A stretch of DNA of 38,881 bases from Desulfobulbaceae bacterium (GCA_023544645.1 JAMJFO010000032.1:1-38881); one strand, 5' to 3'. Shown: positions 1 to 7,566, counted from the first letter of the stretch. Made by a program: numbers and translations. Notes: generated by a model from the letters alone, not told the origin.

Positions 1-33
1 ACTTAACCAAAGAAGGCTAAGTGCTTGATTTTC

Positions 34-79
34 TGGTACGCCAGGAGGGATTCGAGCCCCCGACCTACGGATTCGTAGG
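34..79 (-). other. 3' half of a tRNA-Arg gene (probable attachment-site remnant)
   Basis: Read on the minus strand this stretch has an Arg-type anticodon loop (CTACGAA, anticodon ACG), a variable loop, a T-arm with GGGGG/CCCTC around a TTCGA-like loop, an acceptor strand and an encoded terminal ACCA. The 5' half is missing: the bases that should pair with the anticodon stem and acceptor do not, and no matching acceptor strand follows. Identity that starts at the anticodon loop and runs to the CCA end is the usual shape of a tyrosine-recombinase att core, so this is probably the duplicated 3' end left by an integrated element. Assignment to Arg rests on the loop alone. Confidence 0.6.
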
Positions 80-440
80 CAAATTACTCCGAGCTCACAC
101 AACCTCCAACACTCGACAACATGATGAAATTACTAGGTTTAAAATTTACACATTTTTTCCGATTTTATACAAAACAGCTCATTTTGGAATATTTTTCTCA
201 CACGGATTCTCACACGGAAAATGGAATTTTTCGAGATTACTGAATTCACTTTTTACAGTGATAATTGAGTGAGGTGCCCTCAGGATTTTCTTTGAGAAAA
301 CAAAAGCCAACAGTCGATCTTTTTTCATTGTCTCCTCACCATCAACAATTCTGAAAAAGCTGAAAACCGAAGGCTCCTACCGCTCTATTCCATAAAAGTG
401 GATAACAGTGGGACTTCGCCAGGAATGGAGAGAATTCCCC

Positions 441-571
441 ATCGCCATAGTTTATCCCGACTTGTCGGGACTGCGGGCCCGGCCTCGGCAGGCTGCGGAG
501 CTGCGGTCACTCAACCGGCGGGAACGGAATTTTCCACCGTTGTCAGGTGGGCTTGCCAAGGCACGTCGCTT
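441..571. repeat. Diverged intergenic repeat, copy A
   Basis: Shares ordered blocks with the copy at 695-811: a left block around TAGTTTATCCCGAC, a following GTCGGGACTG-like block, and a right block GTGGGCTTGCC...GTCGCTT. The middle is rearranged or diverged. It is not coding in any supported way. Confidence 0.5.
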
Positions 572-694
572 AATGGCGCCATTATACGACGTGGCCAGCT
601 GGCACTCCGCCTGCAGTTAAAGAGAAAAGAAAGAGCAGGCAGACCGCCAGCCGCCGCACCTTGCCCGCTTTACATAACCCGGTGATGTAAAGCT

Positions 695-811
695 CCCACC
701 GCTATAGTTTATCCTGACACAGTAGGGATTGCCTCCGCCCTCAACCACCTCGGGCAGACTCGCACTTTATCCCCACCCCGGCAGTGTGTGGGCTTCGCCT
801 GGCGTGTCGCT
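695..811. repeat. Diverged intergenic repeat, copy B
   Basis: Second copy of the family at 441-571, with TAGTTTATCCTGAC on the left, GTAGGGATTG next, and GTGGGCTTCGCC...GTCGCTT on the right, in the same order and orientation. Origin unknown. Confidence 0.5.
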
Positions 812-901
812 TGCGGCGAGATTAACACCGGAATTTGACACTCACCGACAAGTAATCTTGATAATATCAAATAGTTGAAAAAAAACAGGTCTGTTTTTGT
901 A

Positions 902-1240
902 CTACAATTCTTTTGCCGGCAGTGGATTGGCAGTGGCGGCACTTCTAATGTTTTTAACAACTGTTTTTGTTCCGTTGATGACCTGGTGAGGATGTGGGGT
1001 TTTCTTCGCACCCATTTCCAGTTCGACGATTTTTATTCTTTTCATGATTCTCAAGGCCCGGGAAACCGAAGTTACCCCTTCGAGCTTCCACCGCATCCAG
1101 CGTTCCAGCTGTAAGACAAGCACACAGATGAAAACATGTGCCTGAATTCTCTTTTTAGTCCAGTGATAGACCGGTCGCAACAGAAGTGTGCTCTTTAAGG
1201 AACGCCAGCCCCGCATAATCTCGGCTAGTTCCTTATAGCG
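902..1240 (-). pseudogene. C-terminal relic of a DDE (IS1634/IS4-like) transposase
   Basis: The minus-strand frame reads YKELAEI, MRGWRSLKSTLLLRPVYHW, then RIQAHVFICVLVLQLER. This series, residues of the type 'FRSLKS-L-RPVYH--E-RI-AH-F-C-LAL-LER', is typical of the C-terminal part of IS1634-type DDE transposases. Only about the last 110 residues remain. The frame is closed by a TAG just upstream, and neither the catalytic Asp residues nor terminal inverted repeats are seen. Family assignment is from motif memory. Confidence 0.65.
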
Positions 1241-1279
1241 CTAAAAGTTGGTTCAAGGAAAAAAACAAAATTATTAAGA

Positions 1280-1308
1280 TTGACAGGTTGAATAACAATA
1301 AATAAGTA
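1280..1308 (+). promoter_or_regulatory. Candidate sigma-70 type promoter
   Basis: TTGACA at 1280-1285 and TAAGTA at 1303-1308 are 17 bases apart in AT-rich DNA, about 55 bases before the GTG of the HTH/MEDS gene. The -35 is perfect and the -10 is weak. Confidence 0.4.
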
Positions 1309-1364
1309 TATCAAAGTATAGCAAACATTAATAAAGTTGCAATTTAAGCGGGGGCGAAAGTCTT

Positions 1365-2099
1365 GTGGAAAATTTATTGAATGTCAAAGAGGCTGCGGAA
1401 TTTTTGAACGTTTCAGAAATGACGATACGGCGCTGGACCAATTCCGGCACCCTCAATTGTTACCGGGTCGGCGGGAAACGTGAGCGGCGTTTCAGGGCAC
1501 AGGATCTTCAGATGTACCTTGAAAGACAGACCCGTCAGAGCACGGAGATTAATAACATGATTCCATTGGGAGGAGGCAATCCATTGGCGCCTGACGGAAC
1601 GCATCTGACCCATTTGTGTATGGGTATTTCCGAGTCACTTGATATTGGAAGCACCTATCTTGGTGAAGGGCTGGCGCGACAGGAAACCGTACTGCTGGTC
1701 GCCGGCAAGGATAACCTGGACAAAATGCTTAATCGTCTTGAATCGAGCGGAGTGGATGTTGGAGTGGCCAGGAATCAGTGCCGATTGCATCTCAGCTAGG
1801 GAGCCGACACTCCCCACGCTATGGCGGCTCTAATTTCACAATCAATGGGTGCGACTAAAGGGCGTTTCAGGCTTTTTGGAGACATGACATGGGTCAAGGA
1901 AAAACAATGGCGGTTGGAGGCAATCCGCCAGCTCGAGGACATGGGAAACAATTTTCTGAATACACCCGGGCGTCTTTGTTTATGCCAATATCCGCTTGCC
2001 TCCTTTTCCGGGGAGGAGCTTATGATGGTCGCCGAGACACACAAATACACGCTGTACAAAAGCGCCCTACGGGAAAGTCCATACTTCTCACCACATTGA
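1365..2099 (+). pseudogene. HTH (excisionase/MerR-like) + MEDS-type sensor regulator, interrupted by in-frame TAG
   Basis: One frame runs from the GTG at 1365 to 2099 (about 244 codons) but has a TAG at 1797-1799. Residues 1-55 form a helix-turn-helix of the excisionase/BldC type (NVKEAAEFLNVSEMTIRRW, then a GGKRERRF wing). From about residue 78 the sequence follows the MEDS (DcmR sensory) fold: HLCMGISESLDIGSTYLGEGL, ETVLLVAGKDNLD, and after the stop RLFGDMTWVKEKQW and LCLCQYPLASFSGEELM. Both halves are needed for one MEDS domain, so the stop splits a single gene. The upstream piece (144 residues) would keep the DNA-binding part and half the sensor. MEDS proteins are known as sensory or regulatory proteins in methylotrophs and methanogens; the ligand here is unknown. 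A recent nonsense mutation or sequence error is likelier than recoding. Confidence 0.7.
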
Positions 2100-2131
2100 G
2101 GAGGATATTTTTTCTGCTGAATGGAATAGCG

Positions 2132-2169
2132 CTTGCATGTTGCAGTGCAAGTCAGGCGAAATCGCCTGA
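2132..2169 (+). promoter_or_regulatory. Two tandem hairpins upstream of the cytochrome gene
   Basis: CTTGCA (2132-2137) pairs with TGCAAG (2146-2151). Directly after, TCAGGCGA (2152-2159) pairs with TCGCCTGA (2162-2169). They lie 34 bases before the start of the cytochrome gene. No T-run follows, so a strong terminator is unlikely. They may be 5'-UTR or termination structures of the broken regulator. Confidence 0.35.
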
Positions 2170-2202
2170 AATATCCCATTCACTCTACAAAAGGAGCATA
2201 TT

Positions 2203-2547
2203 ATGAAAGAAAAAATGTTCATCCTGGCAACAACACTGGTAATGGCGGGGACTCTCTCCCTCGCTTATGCGGCTGATGCCGACAAAGGCAAAGCTTTGTT
2301 TGAAAGCCCGACTTTTGCCGGCGGCACCACCGGCAAGAGCTGTGTAACCTGCCACCCTGGCGGGAAAGGTCTTGGCTCTGATCTGTTTGATCGTAAAAAG
2401 CTTACCATCATGGGCATGGAGAAAGACAGTGTTGAGGAGGTTGTTAATGTCTGTATTGAAAACCCCTTGGGAGGTACTGCCATCGACCCCCAGGGCGAGG
2501 AAATGCAGGACCTGATTGCTTATCTAAAAACACTGGTAGCCAAATAG
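2203..2547 (+). CDS. Periplasmic monohaem c-type cytochrome
   Basis: A 114-residue protein with a Sec signal peptide (residues 1-24, basic start, hydrophobic core, cleavage near AYA-AD). It has one haem-binding CVTCH motif at residues 47-51. A Met near the C-terminus (GEEMQDLIAYLKTL) sits where class I cytochromes place the axial ligand, followed by the typical final helix. It should carry electrons in the periplasm; the partner is not evident. The start is set by AAAGGAG seven bases upstream. The gene stands between the broken MEDS regulator and the arsenic operon. Two further Cys (one in NVCIENP) are not part of a second haem motif. Confidence 0.85.
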   Translation: MKEKMFILATTLVMAGTLSLAYAADADKGKALFESPTFAGGTTGKSCVTCHPGGKGLGSDLFDRKKLTIMGMEKDSVEEVVNVCIENPLGGTAIDPQGEEMQDLIAYLKTLVAK

Positions 2548-2662
2548 GGAAAGAAAACACCGAAAAAGCTGAAAGGCTGCTGATCTGCAAAAATTGCAAA
2601 AGACTTTTGCCCCCTTGCCGGCAATGGGGCGCGTTGTCTGCCATGCAGTACGGGACAGAGAT

Positions 2663-3652
2663 ATGGAAGATCTTTTAGAGAACAACGATTTCACCGGGAC
2701 TCTGGAAAAAAACGGCAGGTTTCCCCTCTGCGCCGCGGAAATCGATATTCTGCAGGTGAATCTCGGCTACCGATGCAACCTTGCCTGCAAACACTGTCAT
2801 GTTCAGGCCGGGCCGCTGCGGACGGAAATGATGGCCAGGGAGAATGTTGAATCAATTATTCATACTCTGGAAAATTCCCCGATCAGGATTCTTGATGTAA
2901 CCGGCGGCGCGCCTGAACTTCATTCCAATTTCCGTTTTTTGGTCACTGCCGCAAGAGCTATCGGGTGCCATGTCATGGTCCGCAGCAACCTGGCCATCTT
3001 TTTCGAGGAGGATCAAGCCTCCCTCCCCTCATTTTATAAGGAATGCGGGGTTGAAATTGTCGCGTCCCTGCCATATTTCCGTATCGCCAACGTCGATGCG
3101 GTCCGGGGGAACGGTGTCTTCGAGCGGTGCATCAAAGCGCTGCAAATTCTGAATGAGCATGGTTATGGACAAGAAAACGGCGGGTTGAAAATCCATCTTG
3201 TCCATAACCCTCGGGGTGCCTTTTTACCTCCGTCCCAGGAATCCCTTGAGGCCCAGTACCGCAAGGAGCTTCTGGAAAACTTCGGGGTCCGTTTCAATCA
3301 GCTCTACACCCTGGCCAATATGCCCTTGGGGCGTTTCAAGGATTTCCTCGTCAGATCGAACGGGTATGATGCCTACATGGAAAAATTGAGGAAAGCTTTC
3401 AACCCTTCGACCCTTGACGGCATAATGTGCCGGCGACTTGTGAGTGTCGGCTGGGACGGTATCCTTTTCGACTGCGACTTCAACCTTGTCGCGGGACTGT
3501 CTGTGGAAGAAGGCTGTCCAAGGCACATACGGGATTTTGATTATGAGGCACTCTCGCGGCGGAAGATCGTTTTAAGCGAGCACTGCTTTGGGTGCACAGC
3601 CGGTCAGGGGTCCACCTGAACGGGTGCGGTGGCAGGCGGTCCGCCTGCATAA
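2663..3652 (+). CDS. arsS: Arsenosugar biosynthesis radical SAM selenoprotein ArsS (UGA-coded Sec at 3617)
   Basis: Radical SAM enzyme of the ArsS family, which acts with ArsM on methylated arsenic to form arsenosugar-type products. From the ATG at 2663 the cluster motif C-x3-C-x2-C is at Cys38, 42 and 45 (NLGYRCNLACKHCH). Family landmarks follow: DVTGGAPELH, NMPLGRFKDFL, MCRRLVSVGWDG and the C-terminal HCFGCTAGQGST. The first in-frame stop is a TGA (3617-3619) where the family has a conserved Cys or Sec. Reading it as Sec adds ten residues (TGAVAGGPPA) before TAA at 3650-3652, giving 329 residues. A hairpin fits a bacterial SECIS. An upstream ATG at 2594 exists, but its extension (MQKTFAPLPAMGR...) crosses a palindrome and does not look like the family. 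arsM follows directly. Confidence 0.85.
3617..3648 (+). promoter_or_regulatory. Bacterial SECIS hairpin of arsS
   Basis: After the TGA, GCAGGC (3632-3637) pairs perfectly with GCCTGC (3643-3648) around a GGTCC loop (3638-3642). Counting the U of UGA as 1, loop G and U fall at positions 23 and 24, the positions SelB contacts in the E. coli fdhF element. The bulged U17 of fdhF is not obvious here. Confidence 0.75.
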
Positions 3653-3667
3653 AAAAATAGAGGCGAC

Positions 3668-4735
3668 ATGCGTTTTTCAAGCCCTACTCATGAACAGCTT
3701 CAGAAACATTACGGCAGGATTCTCGCCGGCTCGAAGGATCTGAAAACCAATGCCTGTTGTTGCAGCGAAGAATCCATGCCGCACGCGATCCGGCAGATCC
3801 TTAAGGAACTCGATGAAGAGATCATAAAGCGTTTTTACGGCTGCGGCTCTCCAATTCCTCCGGCACTGGGCGGCTGCACGGTGCTCGATCTCGGCTGCGG
3901 CTCAGGACGGGATGTCTATATCCTGTCCAAACTGGTCGGTGAAAACGGCTCTGTCATCGGTGGCGACATGACCGACGAACAACTTGAAACAGCCCGGAAA
4001 CACATGGACGCCCAGACAGCAAGGTTCGGCTACCGGAAGGCAAACGTCGATTTCCGGCAGGGATATATCGAAAACCTGAAAGAGCTCGGGATGGAAGACA
4101 ACTCGGTGGATGTGGTGGTTTCCAACTGTGTTATTAACCTCTCTCCTGACAAACGGTCGGTTTTCAGCGAGATTTTCCGGGTGCTTAAACCGGGCGGCGA
4201 GCTTTATTTTTCCGATATTTTTTCAAGGCGACGGGTCCCCGAACAGTTCAAGGACGATCCAATTTTGCATGGAGAGTGCCTGGCCGGTGCCATGTATACC
4301 GAGGATTTTCGACGACTGCTGCGCGAGGTAGGTTGTCCCGATTACCGAGTCGTCTCCGGAAGTCCGGTCACCATTGACAATCACTGCATCGAGGAAAAAA
4401 TCGGCATGGTGGGCTTCTCCTCCATGACAATTCGTGCTTTCAAGCTGAATGATCTCGAAGATATTTGTGAAGACTACGGCCAAGTGGCGGTCTATAACGG
4501 CAAGATCAACGAACATCCGCACTTCTTCGATCTGGACGACCACCACCGGTTTCTCACCGGCAAGCCCATGCTTGTCTGCGGAAATACGGCCTCCATGCTC
4601 CAGACCAAGCGTTTTTCCAGATACTTCGAAATTACCGGCGACCGCTCGGTGCACTACGGCGCTTTTGACTGCGCCCCGGCATCGGTTAAAGCGGATGACC
4701 CGAGCGGCAACTGCAGCGGTGGGGCCTGTTGTTAG
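3668..4735 (+). CDS. arsM: Arsenite S-adenosylmethionine methyltransferase ArsM
   Basis: A 355-residue cytosolic class I methyltransferase that methylates As(III) using SAM. The SAM motif VLDLGCGSGRDVY is at residues 72-84. Arsenic-binding cysteines are visible: a CCC cluster at 30-32, Cys154 in VVSNCVINL and Cys204 in HGECLAGAMY, which matches the ArsM pattern. The usual ArsM C-terminal domain follows and ends in GGACC. The start is preceded by a short GAGG. It lies 15 bases after the Sec-extended arsS end, which supports one operon making methylated or sugar-linked arsenic. A 69-base relic of another arsM 3' end lies at 7034-7102. Confidence 0.92.
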   Translation: MRFSSPTHEQLQKHYGRILAGSKDLKTNACCCSEESMPHAIRQILKELDEEIIKRFYGCGSPIPPALGGCTVLDLGCGSGRDVYILSKLVGENGSVIGGDMTDEQLETARKHMDAQTARFGYRKANVDFRQGYIENLKELGMEDNSVDVVVSNCVINLSPDKRSVFSEIFRVLKPGGELYFSDIFSRRRVPEQFKDDPILHGECLAGAMYTEDFRRLLREVGCPDYRVVSGSPVTIDNHCIEEKIGMVGFSSMTIRAFKLNDLEDICEDYGQVAVYNGKINEHPHFFDLDDHHRFLTGKPMLVCGNTASMLQTKRFSRYFEITGDRSVHYGAFDCAPASVKADDPSGNCSGGACC

Positions 4736-4799
4736 GGCGGCAACTTGTTCGCAATGCAGTGTTGATAATGGATTTTTTCAGTCTTGGAAGGGAAAAATT

Positions 4800-6210
4800 A
4801 TGGACCAGAAATACGACCTGATCGTTATTGGCGGCGGCTCGGCTGGTTTTGCCGCCGCCATTCAGGCACATGAGTTGGGCAAGACGGTGCTGATGGTGAA
4901 CGCCGGTATCATTGGCGGCACCTGCGTCAATGTCGGCTGCGTCCCCTCCAAGACCTTGATCCGGGCCGCCGAGGCGCTGCACCGGGGAGGCCATCACGCC
5001 TTCGCCGGAATCAGGGGTGAAGCCGAGCTGGTTGATTTCGAGTCCGTTATCGGGCAGAAGGACGAACTTGTCTTGCAGCTCAGGCAGGCCAAATATGTGG
5101 ATGTACTGCACGCCTACGACCGGGTCAGGTTGATCGAGGGCAAGGCCAGGCTGGACCCCCCCCCGCACGGTCAGGGTGAACGGGGTGACTTATGAAGCAT
5201 CGAGCATCCTTGTCGCCACCGGTTCCCGCCCCTGGCTGCCGGATATTCCGGGCCTTGCAGACAGTAGACCGCTCAACAGCACCTCGGCCTTCGAGCTTAC
5301 CCGACTGCCGGAATCGATGATCGTGCTGGGCGGTCGCTATATCGCCCTGGAGGTCGCCCAGATGTTCGCGAGACTCGGCGCCAGAGTCACCCTGCTCCAG
5401 CGTAGCGGGCGGATTCTCCCCACCGAAGACGCGGATCTGACCGAGGCGTTGACCGGTTATCTGCGAGAGGAAGGTCTGCGCATCGAAACCTCGGTGCGGG
5501 TCCGCGAGGTGAAACGCGAAAGTTCTAGAGTGGTTATCCACGCTCTCGTCGGCGACGGTGACGAGGAGCAAGAGTTTTCCGCAGAACAGATTCTGTGCGC
5601 CACCGGCAGACGGGCCAACACGGAGAATCTTGGTCTGGAGGAGGCTGGCGTGCGCCTTTCCGGACAGGGCGAGGTCCTGGTGGACGAACATCTGCAAACA
5701 TCTCGGCTTGGAATCTTCGCCGCCGGGGACGTCATCGGCGAACCCGCTTTCGTCTACACGGCGGCCTACGAGGGGCGTCTGGCCGCCGCCAACGCCTTGT
5801 CACCGGAGCTTCGCCAGCGCGATTACCTGGCGCTTCCGTGGGTCATCTTTTCCGACCCGCAAGTGGCCGGTGTCGGTCTGAATGAACTGGAAGCGTCCCG
5901 CGCCGGAATCGAAGTGGACGTGGCCAGGCTCGATCTCAAAAACGTGCCACGGGCGCTGGCGGCGCGGGACACCCGTGGGTTCATCAAGCTGATCCGCCGC
6001 AAGGATTCGGATGAACTGATCGGGGCACGCATTCTGGCGCCGGAAGGCGGCGAGCAGATCATGGAGGCCGCGCTGGCGATCCGGCACACCATCGGCGTAT
6101 CCGACCTGGCATCGGCTTTCCACCCCTATCTGACGCAATCCGAAGGGATCAAGCTCTGCGCCCAGACCTTCGGCAAGGATGTCGCCAAGCTGTCATGCTG
6201 CTCGGCGTAA
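4800..6210 (+). pseudogene. merA: Mercuric reductase-like flavoprotein MerA, frameshifted in a C9 tract
   Basis: FAD/NAD(P) disulfide oxidoreductase of the MerA branch, reducing Hg(II) to Hg(0) in the cytosol. The N-terminal piece (4800 to about 5164) has the FAD motif GGGSAGFAAA and the redox-active pair CVNVGC followed by VPSKTLIRAA. The rest (to 6210) has the second Rossmann motif, the ATGRRANTENLG and AAGDVIG motifs, the dimerisation domain and a C-terminal SCCSA. That vicinal Cys pair is the MerA hallmark. No N-terminal HMA domain is present. The two pieces are in different frames. Removing one C from the nine-C run at 5156-5164 joins them as LDPPRTVRVNGVTYEASS, about 469 residues, the normal core length. 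It may be a sequence error, a true mutation, or a slippery tract giving phase variation. Confidence 0.8.
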
Positions 6211-6233
6211 ACAACAAGAAATGGAGATAACAA

Positions 6234-6746
6234 ATGCGAATTCTCCTTTTGACCATGCTGTTGATCGTCTCGGTTGTCGTCCTGCCTGCTTTTGCGGTCG
6301 AGCAAACCGGAAAAACATTTCTCATTCACGCCAAGACATCTTTAAAGATCGATGACGCACAGATCTGCGCCGTGCCCAATGTTGCCTGGACCGCTCTGGA
6401 AAAAGGGTATGCAGTGGCAATCCTTTTCGATGCCAGTGGGGTAACGGCCCTTAAAAAAGGCGGGTTGTTCGGGGGTGACAAGTCGCCGTTGGACAAAGCG
6501 GCGCTGCCCGAACGCGAGCGTCAATCCCTTACCCGGCAACTGAACGCGCCCCTGGAAACCATTCCCCATGACTACGGCGAGTACATTCGTTTTCTGAAGC
6601 AGAAAGGCGTTCGTCTCTTTGCCAACCGGACAATGATGCAGCTGTACAAAATTGACGAAAAGGAAATCGAACAGGCAGTCTCACCGATCAGCCTGGAGGA
6701 GATGCTTAATCTGATCGAAACAGCCTACATTTACGTGGCCTATTGA
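6234..6746 (+). CDS. Secreted DsrE/F-like protein
   Basis: A 170-residue protein with a Sec signal peptide (residues 1-21, MRILLLTMLLIVSVVVLPAFA) and a DsrE-like fold: an early strand-loop with Cys (DDAQICAVPNVAWTALEKGY), a central AVAILFDASGV strand, and a late VRLFANRTMMQLYKI segment. Relatives of DsrE carry sulfur on a Cys or act as small periplasmic accessory proteins; the single Cys here could hold a thiol-bound substrate. It follows merA by 23 bases and is followed by the small [2Fe-2S] protein, so it is probably part of the As/Hg operon. The specific function is not known. The stop is a TGA-TAA tandem. Confidence 0.7.
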   Translation: MRILLLTMLLIVSVVVLPAFAVEQTGKTFLIHAKTSLKIDDAQICAVPNVAWTALEKGYAVAILFDASGVTALKKGGLFGGDKSPLDKAALPERERQSLTRQLNAPLETIPHDYGEYIRFLKQKGVRLFANRTMMQLYKIDEKEIEQAVSPISLEEMLNLIETAYIYVAY

Positions 6747-6774
6747 TAATAGGGATTTTAGCGGGAGGTGTTTT

Positions 6775-7011
6775 GTGAGTAGCATGATCTGTTACTGCTT
6801 CGGTTACACGGCGTCCGATATCGAGGAGGATGCCCGTCTCAACGGTAAGTCCACGATACTGGAAAGAATTCTTAACAAAAAGAAAGCTGGCGCATGCCAG
6901 TGCACCGTCAAAAATCCCAAGGGCCGCTGATGTGTTGGTGATGTCCGCCAGTTGGCGGGCAGGGCCATGAAAACAAAAAACTGCGGCCAATTAAATAAGT
7001 TAAGGGGCTGA
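6775..7011 (+). CDS. Small BFD/CopZ-like [2Fe-2S] protein, probable selenoprotein (UGA at 6928)
   Basis: A tiny gene starting at GTG 6775 with GGGAGGTG just upstream (an internal ATG is at 6784). It reads ICYCFGYTASDIEED, a helical linker, then GACQCTVKNPKGR before TGA (6928-6930). Cys6/Cys8 and Cys41/Cys43 match the 2Fe-2S ligands of BFD-like domains such as the N-terminal part of CopZ. From recollection of that family, NPKGR is followed by a CC-LGDV-like segment. Reading TGA as Sec gives GR-U-CVGDVRQLAG, so Sec replaces the first Cys of that pair; the frame ends at TGA 7009-7011 (78 residues). A SECIS-like hairpin is present. Without recoding it would be a 51-residue protein lacking the conserved tail. 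Role inferred: electron or metal handling in the As/Hg operon. Confidence 0.65.
6928..6960 (+). promoter_or_regulatory. Candidate SECIS hairpin of the BFD-like gene
   Basis: Downstream of the TGA, GTCCGCC (6943-6949) pairs with GGCGGGC (6954-6960) around an AGTT loop. With U of UGA as 1, loop G and U are at 24 and 25, one base from the fdhF positions. Fewer constraints than the arsS hairpin but in the correct place. Confidence 0.55.
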
Positions 7012-7033
7012 CGGCAGCGAAGGACAACGGACC

Positions 7034-7102
7034 TTTGACTGCGCCCCAGCATCGGTAAAAACGGATGACCCGAGCGGCAACTGCGGCGGCACCTGTTGTT
7101 AG
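7034..7102 (+). pseudogene. Relic of a second arsM 3' end
   Basis: The frame reads FDCAPASVKTDDPSGNCGGT then CC and TAG, almost the same as the last residues of the arsM at 3668-4735. The DNA is nearly identical over about 69 bases, with a few substitutions. No start or upstream arsM sequence remains, so it is the tail of a lost duplicate, or a fragment copied here. Confidence 0.8.
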
Positions 7103-7136
7103 AAACTTTTGAAAACCTATAACTAAGGAAAAAAAG

Positions 7137-7544
7137 GTGAGAATCGTACGAAAACTGAGTGGCGCATTTACAGGCGGTGCTTTAGGTGGCTTAGCGGATA
7201 GCATTAATTTCTGGGTTCTTTCCCACGTAGGCATTACCGGCATGCTGGGAGTCACCATGAAACCGGAATTCACTCCCTCATGGCTTTACCAGCGCATGGT
7301 TTGGAGTGGGATATGGATGTTACTGTTGCTGCTTCCCTTATGGCAAAAACGAATTGTGTTGCGGGGATGCGTTTTCAGCTTGCTGCCATCCTCAATGATG
7401 CTCTTTATGGTTTTTCCAGATATGGGAAAGGGAATTCTCGGACTGGGTTTTGGAACAATGACTCCCGTGGTAGTAATAGCTCTTAATTTTGTCTACGGAA
7501 TCATAGCGGCATTTTGGTACGAATTTACCGTGCAAAACTATTAA
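7137..7544 (+). CDS. Small inner-membrane protein of unknown function
   Basis: A 135-residue hydrophobic protein from a GTG preceded by AAGGAA. It has a glycine-rich N-terminal segment (SGAFTGGALGGLADSINFW) and about three further membrane segments: WSGIWMLLLLLPLW, a stretch around SLLPSSMMLFMVF, and MTPVVVIALNFVYGIIAAFWY. No catalytic or ligand motif is recognised. It begins 34 bases after the arsM relic and ends shortly before the DUF547 gene. I do not recognise a named family. Confidence 0.6.
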   Translation: MRIVRKLSGAFTGGALGGLADSINFWVLSHVGITGMLGVTMKPEFTPSWLYQRMVWSGIWMLLLLLPLWQKRIVLRGCVFSLLPSSMMLFMVFPDMGKGILGLGFGTMTPVVVIALNFVYGIIAAFWYEFTVQNY

Positions 7545-7566
7545 CATCAAAATCATTAGGTATGTG

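Larger units (their letters stand above)
80..901. other. Gene-poor border region
   Basis: No convincing gene is visible. The short open frames here lack ribosome binding sites, domain features and consistent codon usage. The stretch holds the two diverged repeats listed separately (441-571 and 695-811) and AT-rich sequence before them. With the tRNA remnant on the left and the transposase relic on the right it looks like an eroded mobile-element border. Confidence 0.5.

Noticed and set aside
21-272. 83-residue frame containing QEGFEPPTYG
   Set aside because: This is the well-known false protein produced by translating the antisense of a tRNA 3' end.
398-1114. Several short open frames on both strands in the left border
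   Set aside because: No ribosome sites, no recognisable domains, and mutual overlap; only the minus-strand transposase relic has family-like sequence.
2607-2634. GC palindrome around TTGCCGGCAA before arsS as a terminator or riboswitch
   Set aside because: No T-run and no known riboswitch features; its main use is to argue against the upstream arsS start.
6744-6746. TGA at the end of the DsrE-like gene as another Sec codon
   Set aside because: It is followed immediately by TAA and has no suitable hairpin.
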